Origin: DATNPX01 sp036702975
Lineage (GTDB): Bacteria; Cyanobacteriota; Vampirovibrionia; Obscuribacterales; Obscuribacteraceae
NCBI GenBank assembly: GCA_036702975.1
Contig: DATNPX010000054.1
Coordinates: 1 to 64,000 of the forward strand
DNA: 64,000 nucleotides
Direction: 5' to 3'
The translations under genes were made by a program, and so were the position numbers. Shown in pieces: positions 17,909 to 27,527 of the stretch (positions are counted from its first letter, which is position 1; every line of letters begins with the position of its first letter). A model generated the notes under the pieces. It was not told the DNA's origin and made no database searches. It saw nothing but the letters and a program-made list of their open reading frames with translations.

Positions 17909-18109
17909 GACACACTCCTGGACCTATATACAATACCCATCACCTCGGAGAAAGTTTCGAACCGCGTGCCCTCGTGCCACGAGAATTCATTTTGACAAGG
18001 TTTTAATTAATGCCGTGACACAAAGAGCGGCACTGCGAGTTACTCTATGTCCGGTAGTTCTTCTGAATTCCCAGATGTTGATTGAGTTGTACTGAAGGAG
18101 CAAGTTTGC

Positions 18110-18610
18110 ATGCGGATCTTTTCTCTTGTTGCCGCCCTCACGATTGTGACCTCCGCGATATGTCTGTCACCGGTGCAAGCAATGGATGCCGATTCTCACG
18201 AATTCCCTGGCAAGGGCAGCCGAGCAGCCTGGGAGGAAGCCAACGGATACTACATTCAGGCCGTGAGAGCAACGCAGACTAATAAGGTCGATGAATCGAT
18301 CGCTCTGTATAAGCGTGCTATCGCTATCTATCCCGACGATCCCGATTTTCAAATTAACCTTGGTGTCGCACTTGAGGACAAAGGCAACCTGAAGGAAGCT
18401 GAGGCCGCTTTGAATCACGCCATGACTTTAGCTCCGCAGAATTGGACTGTGCCTTACAATCTGGGTAACGTAATGTACCTTCAACACAAGTATCAAGACT
18501 CTGTGAATTTCTGGTCGAAGGCTTTGACGATGAATCCGACTGAACACTTCAAACAAAGAATTCAGCAAAACATCACACAAGTAACCAAACAATATCTGAA
18601 GAAGAAATAG
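18110..18610 (+). CDS. Small secreted TPR protein
   Basis: 166 residues. The signal peptide MRIFSLVAALTIVTSAICLS is followed by a likely cleavage after VQA (residue 24). Three tetratricopeptide repeats follow (about 45-150), for example IALYKRAIAIYPDDPDFQIN and AALNHAMTLAPQNW. AAGGAG lies 9 bases before ATG. It may be a periplasmic adaptor. It is convergent with the large lipoprotein operon that ends 28 bases away. Confidence 0.8.
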   Translation: MRIFSLVAALTIVTSAICLSPVQAMDADSHEFPGKGSRAAWEEANGYYIQAVRATQTNKVDESIALYKRAIAIYPDDPDFQINLGVALEDKGNLKEAEAALNHAMTLAPQNWTVPYNLGNVMYLQHKYQDSVNFWSKALTMNPTEHFKQRIQQNITQVTKQYLKKK

Positions 18611-18638
18611 TTCTGTATTGTGCTTTTTGTCTGTTGAA

Positions 18639-20909
18639 CTAAAGCTTTGCTTGTGCCGAGAAGGTGACTTTCACTCCGTCTTGAGCTGGTGCTGTTGCCA
18701 GGTCGCTTATGCTGATTGACTTGAGAATCGGTTGGTGTGATTTGCCGAACAGATTAATATCGCCGCTGTAGTTTAGCGGCATCGTTCTGCTGCCTTTGAA
18801 TGGTTTGATGTGCTTTAAAACAGCTGTGATGATAGTCTCCTCCGTCTTTCTCACGATGCCTTCGCTGACACCACTCCAGTCTAAGTCGACATCGTCGGGT
18901 AAAGGCATCTTCATCGCCAAGTCATAATGGATCTTTGTCTCGGCAAGCGACTTACTCGGCAATACTTTGTATGTAACGGTGCCGGTGCCTTTCGCTATCG
19001 CTTTTGCGCTCCACGGGCGATTTTCGAACTTTACGTGCTTGAACACCACGGCTGCCAATCCAGCTTTCTCGACTGTACCTTTGACTAGCAGATCTCCTTT
19101 GGTGCGGAAGGCAAACTGATTTCCAGTCGAGGCTTTGATATCGCTGATAGAAGGATTCGTCACTACTACCTGAGTGACTACTAAGTTGCGAAAGCGCCAT
19201 TTTTGCCGGTTATAGACTTTTTGATTCACGTCGAACGTTTTTTTGTTTGGCGTTTGTTCGTCGATAACTTCTTCTATCTCTTTTTCTGGAATAGCTACAG
19301 TGCAGTTATCTAGAGTTGCCGTCGTTTGTCCGTCTTTAGTAACCAGACTGAGGCCTCTTGCTACCACATTTACTGAGTGCTCTCCGAGAAACGAAGATTG
19401 TGCGACAGAGAAGTCGAGGTTGCTGTCGAACTCTACTTCCGATTCAATATCGACCGTCAAGTTTCCGCGCACATTGCGGAGGTCCATAAATCCGTCTTTT
19501 GACTTTAGAGTGGCGCTGCCAAGCTTGATGTTTAAGGGGAGTTTTCCTGACGTTGCACCGTCGGCGGTGGACAGCACGAGGGCCATCCCCGGCGTCACCG
19601 ACAGCTCAGCTGGACCGGAGGTCTTTATGTTGAAAGATCTGCCACCGCTTTTCCAATCAAAAGATGTGACACCGGATGTACCTTTCTCTAAGGCGAAGTC
19701 GAATTGCCCCGACTTTGTCATCGTGATCGGACCAAGGTGTACGTTGTTTAAAATCATGCAGATGTTTGTACTCTTTCGCATGATGTCCAGATCTGCGATG
19801 TCAGCCACCACACCCTTATCGGTAGTAAATTGAATCACGTCGCCATCGTCACCTTTGTCTATCTCCAGATTGACCGGAAGTGGTTTTTTAAATGTTGCAT
19901 CCAGCCCGAACTTTTTGCCGTTGTAGTCTAAGTGGGCCGTCTCCAAGCGCCCTTTTGCAGACATGTGCATCTGTGAGCGGATTGCATCTTCTTTCTTACT
20001 CCAGTTCAGTGATTTCAGCAAAATGTTCGACTGCGCGCATTTCATAGTCGAGTCCTTGCCTTTACCGAACACAAACGTGCAGTCTGCCAGGCTTATATTT
20101 TGATTAGGTGCGGCTTTCATCGCAATTGTGCCTTGCTTGCGTTCGGCATTGAATAGAATGTGAGCGGCGCCACCCTGAAACTTGGTGTCGACTTTCTTTC
20201 CTTGGTAGATAGAGTTCGGTGCAAAGTGCAGGTCAACCACGCAACGACCCGTGTAGTCCAGCTCACCAGTCACGTTCAGTGCGAGCAATTCAATTTTCGA
20301 GCCAGCGGCAAGATGGAACTGATGGCTGTCCATATGCAAAGTTGAGTCGGGGTTGAATTCGAGTGTGGCAGACGAAACCGTGATATTCTTGAACATCTTT
20401 TTGATGTCATCGGAGCGATTCGTCAGGAACTGGTCTTGCAGAAGGTTGCAGAAGAAGTTTCCAAACGCTCGCAAAAGATTGACTTCGGCTGTAGCTTTTC
20501 CGTCTTTCAGCGCTACTAGTTGCGGGGTAGAGATGCCGAAGACCTGCAGCGGCAAACTTGTACTCAAGTGACCGGTAGCATTGCCGGTGCTGACAATGCC
20601 GCCTGGCTCCACCGGCAGAGCGAATTCAAATGCGAATTTAGTTCCTGGTTGGACAGTGATCGGAATGTTGTTAATGCTGTAGTTGCCTGGGTTCAAATCG
20701 CCCTCGGCTGTAACGCGAAAGCGTCGCGTCACCCTCGCCAGTTCTTTGACGAGAGGGTCCTTTATGGTGATGTTGAAATTTGCGTTGAAGTCTCGCTGTT
20801 GCGATTGTGGTGGTTTGCATGAGCAGAGAAAAGGAACTAAGCCGATGAGCAGAAGCAGTGTACTGAGCTGCAAACTTACGAGCGCTAAATGCATGGCCTG
20901 TGAGCGCAT
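18639..20909 (-). CDS. Large lipoprotein of unknown function
   Basis: 756 residues. A hydrophobic N-terminus ends in the lipobox-like LCSC (C31), so it is probably a lipid-anchored envelope protein. The rest is beta-rich with alternating short strands, many Asp/Lys and repeated 'GKLPLNIKLGSATLKSKDG'-like strands. This recalls elongated lipid-transfer or AsmA-like beta proteins, but no signature is decisive. It is the last gene of a four-gene operon: its ATG overlaps the stop of the thioredoxin gene as TAATG. The partner genes encode an ABC exporter and a membrane thioredoxin. I do not recognise the family. Confidence 0.65.
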   Translation of the reverse strand: MRSQAMHLALVSLQLSTLLLLIGLVPFLCSCKPPQSQQRDFNANFNITIKDPLVKELARVTRRFRVTAEGDLNPGNYSINNIPITVQPGTKFAFEFALPVEPGGIVSTGNATGHLSTSLPLQVFGISTPQLVALKDGKATAEVNLLRAFGNFFCNLLQDQFLTNRSDDIKKMFKNITVSSATLEFNPDSTLHMDSHQFHLAAGSKIELLALNVTGELDYTGRCVVDLHFAPNSIYQGKKVDTKFQGGAAHILFNAERKQGTIAMKAAPNQNISLADCTFVFGKGKDSTMKCAQSNILLKSLNWSKKEDAIRSQMHMSAKGRLETAHLDYNGKKFGLDATFKKPLPVNLEIDKGDDGDVIQFTTDKGVVADIADLDIMRKSTNICMILNNVHLGPITMTKSGQFDFALEKGTSGVTSFDWKSGGRSFNIKTSGPAELSVTPGMALVLSTADGATSGKLPLNIKLGSATLKSKDGFMDLRNVRGNLTVDIESEVEFDSNLDFSVAQSSFLGEHSVNVVARGLSLVTKDGQTTATLDNCTVAIPEKEIEEVIDEQTPNKKTFDVNQKVYNRQKWRFRNLVVTQVVVTNPSISDIKASTGNQFAFRTKGDLLVKGTVEKAGLAAVVFKHVKFENRPWSAKAIAKGTGTVTYKVLPSKSLAETKIHYDLAMKMPLPDDVDLDWSGVSEGIVRKTEETIITAVLKHIKPFKGSRTMPLNYSGDINLFGKSHQPILKSISISDLATAPAQDGVKVTFSAQAKL

Positions 20910-21895
20910 TATTTTTCAGAGTCCGTGTGTTCGTCGTCTTGCTTCTCAGCTTGCAACGGTGCGTGCATTTTTTGTAGTTGGCCTGTGGCTAAGTCATATG
21001 CATGATTGCCCTTAGCTCCGTGTGCCCGAACCCACCTGAATTCAGCAATTGCTCCTTTGTTATCTCTCTTTGACAAGCTGAGAATTCCTGCAAAGAAGTG
21101 TGCGTCTAGCAATGGTGAATGCTCCTCCTCTGCCGATTCGATGATCTCGGTCGATGATTGATCGAGGTAATGCATCAATGGTTTGGGCCAACTATGGTCT
21201 TTACTGTGTGTATCGCTTTCCTCCAACACTGACTTTGCCTTGTCATTGTCACCGTGAATCACATACGCGGCGCTCAGGTAGAGCGAGCCATAAATGCTGC
21301 GTTCATTTGTCCGCAAAGTAGAAGGTAGCCACTGCTTAAATATCTCGATCGCTCGTTCTGTGTCGCCTGCGGCCAGCCGGTTTATGGCATCATTGAACGG
21401 AGCGTCCTTAATCGCATGGGCGAAGAAGTCAAGACAACTAAGTACTGAACCGCCACCAAGCTCGGTATCAACCGTGTCTAGTTCCGGCGTTGGCAATGCT
21501 ACTATCAGGGTGGGAAAGACGTATAGCCGAAATTTACTCTCCAAAATCTGCACTGCATCGCTGTTCTTGCCGTCTTCTTTTTTGCGGTCGACGATTTTAA
21601 TTGGTATGAATCTTTCGTTAATGACTTTCACGACTTCGCTGTTATGAAAAACCGATGCTTGCAAGGTTTTACAAGGAGCGCACCAATCGGCAGTAAACCA
21701 CAGTAATATAAGTTTCCTGTTTGGTGTCTTAATCGCTTGCTCTAGATATTTTTCAGTCTTCCAATCGATCGGCTCCTTCTCCTTCGGACGCAGGTGGTCG
21801 TAAATAGTGGAGCTGATTCGCAAGACAAAAAGAACCAGCGCTATAGCGAACAATATTTTCGGAGGACTTGTCGTTCTGCCTTCACTCAGAGGCAT
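20909..21895 (-). CDS. Membrane-anchored thioredoxin-like protein with TPR-like C-terminus
   Basis: 328 residues. A single hydrophobic segment at about 13-30 anchors it. A thioredoxin fold follows, with FTADWCAPCKTL (W71-C72-A73-P74-C75) and a likely cis-proline in YVFPTLIV. Residues about 180-310 are helical with repeat character (AIEIFKQWLPS, SLYLSAAYVIHGDNDKAKSV, FFAGILSLSKRDNKGAIAEF), probably TPRs. It would be a disulfide reductase or oxidase facing outside the cytoplasm. Its start overlaps the permease gene by 14 bases and its stop overlaps the lipoprotein start by 1 base. Confidence 0.8.
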   Translation of the reverse strand: MPLSEGRTTSPPKILFAIALVLFVLRISSTIYDHLRPKEKEPIDWKTEKYLEQAIKTPNRKLILLWFTADWCAPCKTLQASVFHNSEVVKVINERFIPIKIVDRKKEDGKNSDAVQILESKFRLYVFPTLIVALPTPELDTVDTELGGGSVLSCLDFFAHAIKDAPFNDAINRLAAGDTERAIEIFKQWLPSTLRTNERSIYGSLYLSAAYVIHGDNDKAKSVLEESDTHSKDHSWPKPLMHYLDQSSTEIIESAEEEHSPLLDAHFFAGILSLSKRDNKGAIAEFRWVRAHGAKGNHAYDLATGQLQKMHAPLQAEKQDDEHTDSEK

Positions 21896-22655
21896 AGAAA
21901 AACTCCCTCTTGTTCAGGATCAACACTGCAATAAGCAGAAATAAACTGACATTGGAAAGATAGGTCAAAAGCGGTGTCCAAGAGAAATCTAGCGCCGTGA
22001 AAACAGAGTAAGTATCGATATATGGACTAGCACTGGCTCGCACAAAAGCACACGATTGTGTAATCGCAGTGAAGAAAAAAGCCGCCATACTGTCTTGTGC
22101 CTTCGCTAACTCTTTTTCGGCCATCACGGCTCCTAGCATTGAGCCATAGATGATGAGCATGAACACTGTGATTCCGACCTTTGGCGGGAATGAATTCAGG
22201 AGCACAATCGCTGCGGTGGCTCCAAAAGCATTGAGAATCACATTTGCCATTGTATAGACGGAAAAAATTTGGCTGGCGGTTCGACCTTGCAACGATTCGG
22301 CGACAGCGAATGAAGCGAAACCGATCAGCACAATGACACTTACAAAGACTGAGCAGATTGTCCATTTGCTCATTACATACTCGAAGCGCGATAACGGACG
22401 CGTGAATAGTAACGACAAATATTCGCCGTTATTAAGACTGCGAGTGTTGCCGATTTCGTCTTTCACGAGAGTGTAAGCGATAAGCATGGGCACTATCGGT
22501 CCCAAAATAAGCTCGCGGAAGACGTTTCCGACGGTGTCTGCATTGAGCTGGTATGACGCCAGTATCGGAATGATTACGCTATATAAAATTATGAGGAATG
22601 CTGACGCTGGACGAGTCAATCTTAGGGCTGTGGCATAAAAAAGACCGAAATTCAT
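21882..22655 (-). CDS. ABC-2-type transporter permease
   Basis: 257 residues with about six hydrophobic helices and the layout of ABC-2 permeases (NosY/NatB type): a short cytosolic N-terminus, then VFRELILGPIVPMLIAYTLV, then the cytosolic coupling stretch TRPLSRFEYVMSKW. It overlaps the ATPase gene by 4 bases (ATGA). With that ATPase it forms an exporter or a membrane-extraction system. The substrate is unknown; see the operon partners. Confidence 0.8.
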   Translation of the reverse strand: MNFGLFYATALRLTRPASAFLIILYSVIIPILASYQLNADTVGNVFRELILGPIVPMLIAYTLVKDEIGNTRSLNNGEYLSLLFTRPLSRFEYVMSKWTICSVFVSVIVLIGFASFAVAESLQGRTASQIFSVYTMANVILNAFGATAAIVLLNSFPPKVGITVFMLIIYGSMLGAVMAEKELAKAQDSMAAFFFTAITQSCAFVRASASPYIDTYSVFTALDFSWTPLLTYLSNVSLFLLIAVLILNKREFFYASE

Positions 22656-23608
22656 TTCTGCGAGTCTCCTTTGGCCGACTGCAGGAAGAAATCGTGCAGA
22701 TTCTTTCGTTCCAGTGTCGCCTCTTCTACTTCAATACCGGCCATGACCAGGTTTCGTATCAACTGTGGACCTGACTTTCTGTCAGGCAGGGAGAACTTGG
22801 CTGACGTGTCATCAAACTCTTCCAGTTGCGAGTTGCATTGCTTGGCTAGGTCGGTGATGATTTGATTGAGGTTTTCAGTCAAGCTTCCTGACCAACGAAC
22901 TGATATCGATAGCTTGTCCATAGCAGGTAAAGAAAGCTGCTCAAGAGCTTCAATCTTTCCGCCTTTGATAAAGGCCACTCTGTCACAAACACGCTCTACC
23001 TCATCAAGATGGTGCGAATTTAGAATTACGGTTACGCCCTCGCGCTTCCACTTCATAAGCAACTTGCGCACGAGCGCCATTCCAACGGGGTCCATGCCGG
23101 AAGTCGGCTCATCTAAGAAACAAAGTTTGGGCTTGCCTATTAATACCTGAGCTAGCCCGAGCCGTTGCAGCATGCCGCGCGAAAGTTGACGAACCAGCCT
23201 CTTTCCGACTGATGGCTCCAGTGCAACTGCATCCAGAACTTCTTCAATGTCTTCTTTCACATTTGTGCCGGAACGTTTTGCCAGCATGTGATGGTAGCGA
23301 AGGAATTCATCTACTTTCATCCAAGCATCAAAATGCGGTCTTTCAGGCAGAAATCCTGTGATTTTACGCACAGCAATGTCATCTGGCGCCAGTCCGTTGA
23401 TCAAAATCTTGCCTGAAGTTGGCACCAGTGCTGAGAGCAAACATCCCATGAGAGTGGTTTTCCCGGCGCCATTTGGACCAATCAAACCGAAAATCTCTCC
23501 TGCGTGCACGGTCAGATCGATGCCATCAAGTGCCCGCACCTTGCCCCAGTTATAGGACTTGCGCAGGTTCTCTATTTCTATGCAGACGGAGTCAGAAGGG
23601 CTTTGCAT
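22652..23608 (-). CDS. ABC transporter ATP-binding protein
   Basis: 318 residues. Walker A GPNGAGKT lies at 44-51, a signature-type LSRGMLQRL at 142-150 (degenerate: LSRGM in place of LSGGQ), and Walker B plus D-loop LCFLDEPTSGMDP near 162. A C-terminal extension of about 90 residues follows, as in CcmA/NatA-type ATPases (the DrrA family). It is the first gene of a four-gene minus-strand operon with ATGA coupling to the permease. Confidence 0.88.
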   Translation of the reverse strand: MQSPSDSVCIEIENLRKSYNWGKVRALDGIDLTVHAGEIFGLIGPNGAGKTTLMGCLLSALVPTSGKILINGLAPDDIAVRKITGFLPERPHFDAWMKVDEFLRYHHMLAKRSGTNVKEDIEEVLDAVALEPSVGKRLVRQLSRGMLQRLGLAQVLIGKPKLCFLDEPTSGMDPVGMALVRKLLMKWKREGVTVILNSHHLDEVERVCDRVAFIKGGKIEALEQLSLPAMDKLSISVRWSGSLTENLNQIITDLAKQCNSQLEEFDDTSAKFSLPDRKSGPQLIRNLVMAGIEVEEATLERKNLHDFFLQSAKGDSQK

Positions 23609-23818
23609 GAAGATTCGTAAGTGTTTGACGCACTATAACAGAAACATGTCTAAACGCAACCGCGACACCGATGACGAAGCCGGTTGGCACGGTTCTATTT
23701 AACATAGCCAGTTGAAAGAGCTTAGGAGTTAAGCTCTGACTCTTGAAAAACTTTATTTCAATTGAATTACTGCTCTTAACCGGGTAAATTTCATTATTAC
23801 GACGTCGATGCGGTCCGA

Positions 23819-25129
23819 ATGACAGAACTTGAAAACCACGAAAAAGAGACATCACTAGGTCATGCTGATGCCTTTCATGCGTGTCCCAGCTGTGGAATCT
23901 CATTCAGCTCGGCGATTCTCGTTTGCCCAAATGATGGTGCGGTTATTAGGCAGAGTCAGTCGATACGAAACTCATTGCATAGTCGTTACGAGTTTCTCAG
24001 TGAAGCCGGCGCTGGTGGCGCTGGCGTGGTCTATAAAGCTAAGCAAAAGAGCACGGGCAAACTGGTGGCCATAAAGATGGTCAGCTTAGATCAGGTGAAT
24101 AAAGAATCACAAGCTCGATTTCAGGCTGAAGCAAATGCATGTAGCCGGCTCGTTCACGATAATCTGATCCGTTTGCACGATTATGGTATCACTGAGTCTG
24201 GGCAGCCATACATCGTTCTCGAGTATATTGACGGCATCGATCTTTCTGAGATGCTTAAAAAAGCGGGTGGCGTCTCTTTGCGCACTTCGTTAGAAATTGC
24301 CGAGCAATTGTGTGCAGGGCTGCAGCACGCGCACGCCCAAGAGATTTTGCATCGCGACCTCAAGCCTGGCAATATCATGGTGACGTGGAACGCCGGACAT
24401 CCAGCCGTAAAAATAGTCGACTTCAGTATCGCTAAACTTGATGACGAGAAAACCAAGTCGACGTCTGTCGAAAGCGGTCCAAAATCGGACGGACCTGGTC
24501 TACCGTCGTCGACTCCCAGTGACGCTAGTCGGGAGATTGTTGGCACTCCCGCTTACATGAGTCCTGAACAGATTCAGGGGCGCGAGTTGGATCAACGTTC
24601 CGATCTCTATTCTCTTGGATGCGTCATTTTTCAGATGTTAGTCGGACAACCTCCATGTCAGGGTAAAAATCCTGTCCAAACAGTTTTTAAGCAACTCAAC
24701 GAAGAAGCCCCCACGCTTGCGGCCAGTGCACCAGGACGAACATTTCCACAAGGACTCGAAGACATAGTTGCCAAACTGCTAAAGAAGAGTCCTGCTGACC
24801 GTTATCGCACAGCTGGCGATCTGCTCGATGATTTAAAACGCGTGCACTCAGAAATAGTTGAAAACGAAGCCATTCAACAAGCAAGGGCAAGACCGGAGAA
24901 GAAGAAACGGGTCGTGGTAAAGACCGCGCCCGTCAAGCTGATAGTGACAGTTTTGCTCGTGATTATTTGTATCGGAGCCCTCATCTTTACGCAGCAAAAT
25001 GCAGAGCGAGCTCGAAAAGCCGTTCAACAAGCCCAAAATGCTACAGACAATTCTGTGCAGCAATCAGACAAAGGTCTCAATCGAAAATCAACCACGCACA
25101 AAAGTGCACCCAGGAAAAACAAGCAATAG
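23819..25129 (+). CDS. Hanks-type Ser/Thr kinase with N-terminal zinc ribbon and C-terminal membrane segment
   Basis: 436 residues. A short zinc-ribbon-like CPSCGISF...CPNDG lies at residues 22-40. The kinase domain (about 57-330) has the glycine loop GAGGAGVVYKA (64-74), VAIK (K86), HRDLKPGN (178-185) and GTPAYMSPEQ (242-251). The metal-binding DFG reads DFS (D201-F202-S203), so the essential aspartate is kept. An unusually long Ser/Thr-rich activation segment (204-241) precedes the P+1 loop. A transmembrane helix (about 374-392) is followed by a basic extracytoplasmic tail. It is probably a membrane sensor kinase. No clear ribosome-binding site precedes the ATG. Confidence 0.88.
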   Translation: MTELENHEKETSLGHADAFHACPSCGISFSSAILVCPNDGAVIRQSQSIRNSLHSRYEFLSEAGAGGAGVVYKAKQKSTGKLVAIKMVSLDQVNKESQARFQAEANACSRLVHDNLIRLHDYGITESGQPYIVLEYIDGIDLSEMLKKAGGVSLRTSLEIAEQLCAGLQHAHAQEILHRDLKPGNIMVTWNAGHPAVKIVDFSIAKLDDEKTKSTSVESGPKSDGPGLPSSTPSDASREIVGTPAYMSPEQIQGRELDQRSDLYSLGCVIFQMLVGQPPCQGKNPVQTVFKQLNEEAPTLAASAPGRTFPQGLEDIVAKLLKKSPADRYRTAGDLLDDLKRVHSEIVENEAIQQARARPEKKKRVVVKTAPVKLIVTVLLVIICIGALIFTQQNAERARKAVQQAQNATDNSVQQSDKGLNRKSTTHKSAPRKNKQ

Positions 25130-25149
25130 AGTGTTCACCTGGTTTTCTT

Positions 25150-26118
25150 CTACGCTTTTGCTTTTTCGCTGAAGATGTCTTGCATCAACTCAGTGGCTGC
25201 AGAATGCGGATCTACACGTTTTTCCAGCACTTCCATTAAGAGGCGCCGCGCGTCTTCTGAGTTGTCGATAGAGTTTTTCAAATTCTCGCGCGCAAGAGCC
25301 GCGACCAACTCCGACAATTCAGCTTGCACTCGCTGTTTTCGTCTTTGCTCGAGTAAGCCGCTCTCTTTCAAAAACTTGAAGTGATCCTGCAGCGCTTGCC
25401 ACAGTTGATCTATGCCTTGACCGGTTTCGGCAATTGAAACGATGACCGGTGGATGCCAGGATGTTTCAAACGTTGTCAATTCTAGGCTGCTTGTAATTTC
25501 AGTAGCAGACTTATTTGCGCCAGGCAGATCTCCTTTGTTCACAACAAAGACATCGCCAATCTCCATGATTCCCGATTTGATTGCTTGGATGTCGTCGCCG
25601 GAGCCAGGCATGAGCACGAGAACCGTGGTATCAGCCGTTTGTGCAATGGCTAACTCCGACTGTCCCACCCCTACGGTTTCGATCAAGATTACGTCAAAGC
25701 CGGAGGCTTCCAACATGCGAATGGCATCATATGTCGCAAGTCCAACACCGCCTGCTTGTCCGCGATTGGCCATCGAACGGATGAAGACTTTTTTGTCCAA
25801 GGTGTGACCTTGCATTCTAATGCGGTCGCCGAGTATGGCTCCGCCAGTGAATGGGCTGGAAGGATCGACGGCCAGCACTCCGACCTTTAAATCTGCCTTG
25901 CGCATCTCAGATATCAGCGCATCGACCAGAGTCGATTTCCCAACCCCTGGTGAGCCAGTGACACCGATCAAATGAGCGCGCCCGGTGCGCGAAAAGAGGC
26001 TTTTTACCAACTGAGAGGCGCCTGGTCCACCTTCCTCAACTACTGTTATGGCTCGTGCCAATGCGCGCCGATCGCCGGCTAAAAGGTCTTTTGTTAATGT
26101 TTCCAATTCGCTTTTCAA
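25150..26118 (-). CDS. meaB: MeaB/ArgK-type GTPase
   Basis: 322-residue G3E-family GTPase that protects and reloads B12-dependent mutases such as methylmalonyl-CoA mutase. P-loop GSPGVGKS lies at 55-62; switch regions follow (LAVDPSSPFTGGAILGDRIR, the family hallmark), then ETVGVGQSE and NKGD (guanine recognition). Length is normal. The mutase subunits are not next to it in this window. It is convergent with the kinase gene (20-base gap). Partner assignment to methylmalonyl-CoA mutase follows from the family. Confidence 0.92.
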   Translation of the reverse strand: MKSELETLTKDLLAGDRRALARAITVVEEGGPGASQLVKSLFSRTGRAHLIGVTGSPGVGKSTLVDALISEMRKADLKVGVLAVDPSSPFTGGAILGDRIRMQGHTLDKKVFIRSMANRGQAGGVGLATYDAIRMLEASGFDVILIETVGVGQSELAIAQTADTTVLVLMPGSGDDIQAIKSGIMEIGDVFVVNKGDLPGANKSATEITSSLELTTFETSWHPPVIVSIAETGQGIDQLWQALQDHFKFLKESGLLEQRRKQRVQAELSELVAALARENLKNSIDNSEDARRLLMEVLEKRVDPHSAATELMQDIFSEKAKA

Positions 26119-26231
26119 CTTCTCTAAAGCTTTAACTTGGGTGATTTTAGCAAGCGTATGCTGCGGGGAACAATTGATTTAGGCTGCTAGTCTTGGTTTT
26201 TATAAGGTCTTTTTCTTTTATTTGAAAGGTC

Positions 26232-26831
26232 GTGGACGTCGTGAGAATGCTTTCCTTGTACTCCAATTCTCTAAAGTACGCAGGGTACGCGTTGGTGGCA
26301 CTCGTGGGTTTGATCGTCCTCAACGGTCCCGCAGAAGCAAAATGGGGAAAATTGACCGTAACCGACGGCAGTGGTGACGGTTTTGAAATGCATCAGTACC
26401 CACTTGGTCTCGGTAAGGGCTTTCAAGCACAAGATCAGCTTGGCGACTCCTTCGGCTACAAAAAAGGTCTTTTCGGCATAAACCGTACTACCGAGGGAAG
26501 CGTGCTTGGAAACGGCGTCAAGATTCATCATGGCTTGATAAGCGGCACGTCAGTAGACGCCCAGAGCATGTTTGGAGACACTGTTAAGTCTCACAAATTC
26601 TTGAAAATCGGTCCCAGAATAACGACTGTTAATCTACAGGGTGTTTCAGGACTTGCAAATAGCATGATGCACCACAGTGCTTCACCTTCATTCTCGCCCA
26701 CTGGTAATGGTGGATTTAACGGCCCGGCCATAGGCTCGAATCCCGATGCACAAATGCGGCCAGAAGTGGCGCCCATGCCGCAAGGACCGGTCGACCCAAA
26801 CGGTTTCGCTAATCCGCCTGGTGCACCTTAG
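26232..26831 (+). CDS. Exported protein of unknown function
   Basis: 199 residues from GTG 26232; an in-frame GTG at 26241 and ATG at 26247 are alternatives, and AAAGG at 26225-26229 fits the second GTG better. The N-terminus has a signal peptide (YAGYALVALVGLIVLNGPAEA, cleavage near AEA-KW). The mature part has short repeats rich in Gly/Asp/Lys/Phe (LGKGFQAQDQLGDSFGYKKG, LFGINRTTEGSVLGNG), then a Pro/Gly/Asn-rich tail. I do not recognise it. It stands alone on the plus strand. Confidence 0.6.
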   Translation: MDVVRMLSLYSNSLKYAGYALVALVGLIVLNGPAEAKWGKLTVTDGSGDGFEMHQYPLGLGKGFQAQDQLGDSFGYKKGLFGINRTTEGSVLGNGVKIHHGLISGTSVDAQSMFGDTVKSHKFLKIGPRITTVNLQGVSGLANSMMHHSASPSFSPTGNGGFNGPAIGSNPDAQMRPEVAPMPQGPVDPNGFANPPGAP

Positions 26832-26862
26832 TGGTCTGTTCGGAACTTGATTAAGTGCAGAT

Positions 26863-27348
26863 CTAGGTCTTTTTGCCTTTACCGCTGAACGGCCAACCCT
26901 TGGTTGTCTGGTCTTGCTGGGCTACCAGCCTTTCAGCCTCTGCTCGACGTTGCGCTGTTTCGGCTTCATTCAACATAACAGCCAGTCTGTCGCGCTCATT
27001 TTCTCTGGCGCGAACTTGCTGCGTTAGTTCTGTCGCCACCGATTTCAGCTCTTCAAGTTCGGTTAATTTCGCATCTAGTAAGCTGGTCACCCGCGAAAGC
27101 TCTTGATGAAGATGCTTATTTTCGCGACTCTTATCTGCCAATAATAGACTTTGAGCAGCGAGCTCAGCTTTCAAATCTTCCGCGTCGCGTGCAACCTGGT
27201 CGAGTTCACGCGCCTGCGCAGAGAGAACCAGGTTCTTCTCTTGAGCTTGCAACAACGAATCTTGCAGCTCGATTACTTTTTCAATCAGACCAGAAAGATC
27301 GATCTCTTCGTCGTCTTGTGCTGGGCTGGATTTACTCTCTTGTGTCAT
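26863..27348 (-). CDS. Coiled-coil protein
   Basis: 161 residues, almost entirely one predicted coiled coil (about 18-150) rich in Leu, Glu, Gln, Ala and Arg in heptads, for example LIEKVIELQDSLLQAQEKNL. There is no signal peptide. The last 15 residues are Gly/Lys-rich (GWPFSGKGKKT). It may be a cytoplasmic scaffold; no family assigned. Confidence 0.6.
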   Translation of the reverse strand: MTQESKSSPAQDDEEIDLSGLIEKVIELQDSLLQAQEKNLVLSAQARELDQVARDAEDLKAELAAQSLLLADKSRENKHLHQELSRVTSLLDAKLTELEELKSVATELTQQVRARENERDRLAVMLNEAETAQRRAEAERLVAQQDQTTKGWPFSGKGKKT

Positions 27349-27488
27349 ACAGGGGTTGAATTTCCGTTGGGCAAAGCTTTAATATTCCCTGAAAGTAATT
27401 GAGCCAATCTGCTCTAACATCGAATGGTAACGATACCGATTTTACTAGAGATTCTGTCACGCAAGTGTTTGGTAGCTCAAATAGCTTT

Positions 27489-27527
27489 TTAGAAGTAGCA
27501 ACTAGTAGTAATAATTAGAAGTAGCAA
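27489..27527. repeat. 13-bp direct repeat just upstream of nagA
   Basis: TTAGAAGTAGCAA occurs at 27489-27501 and again at 27515-27527, 26 bases apart, the second copy ending 2 bases before the nagA ATG. The distance, about 2.5 helical turns, allows a regulator to bind both copies; a slippage duplication is the simple alternative. No ribosome-binding site is visible within it. Confidence 0.6.
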
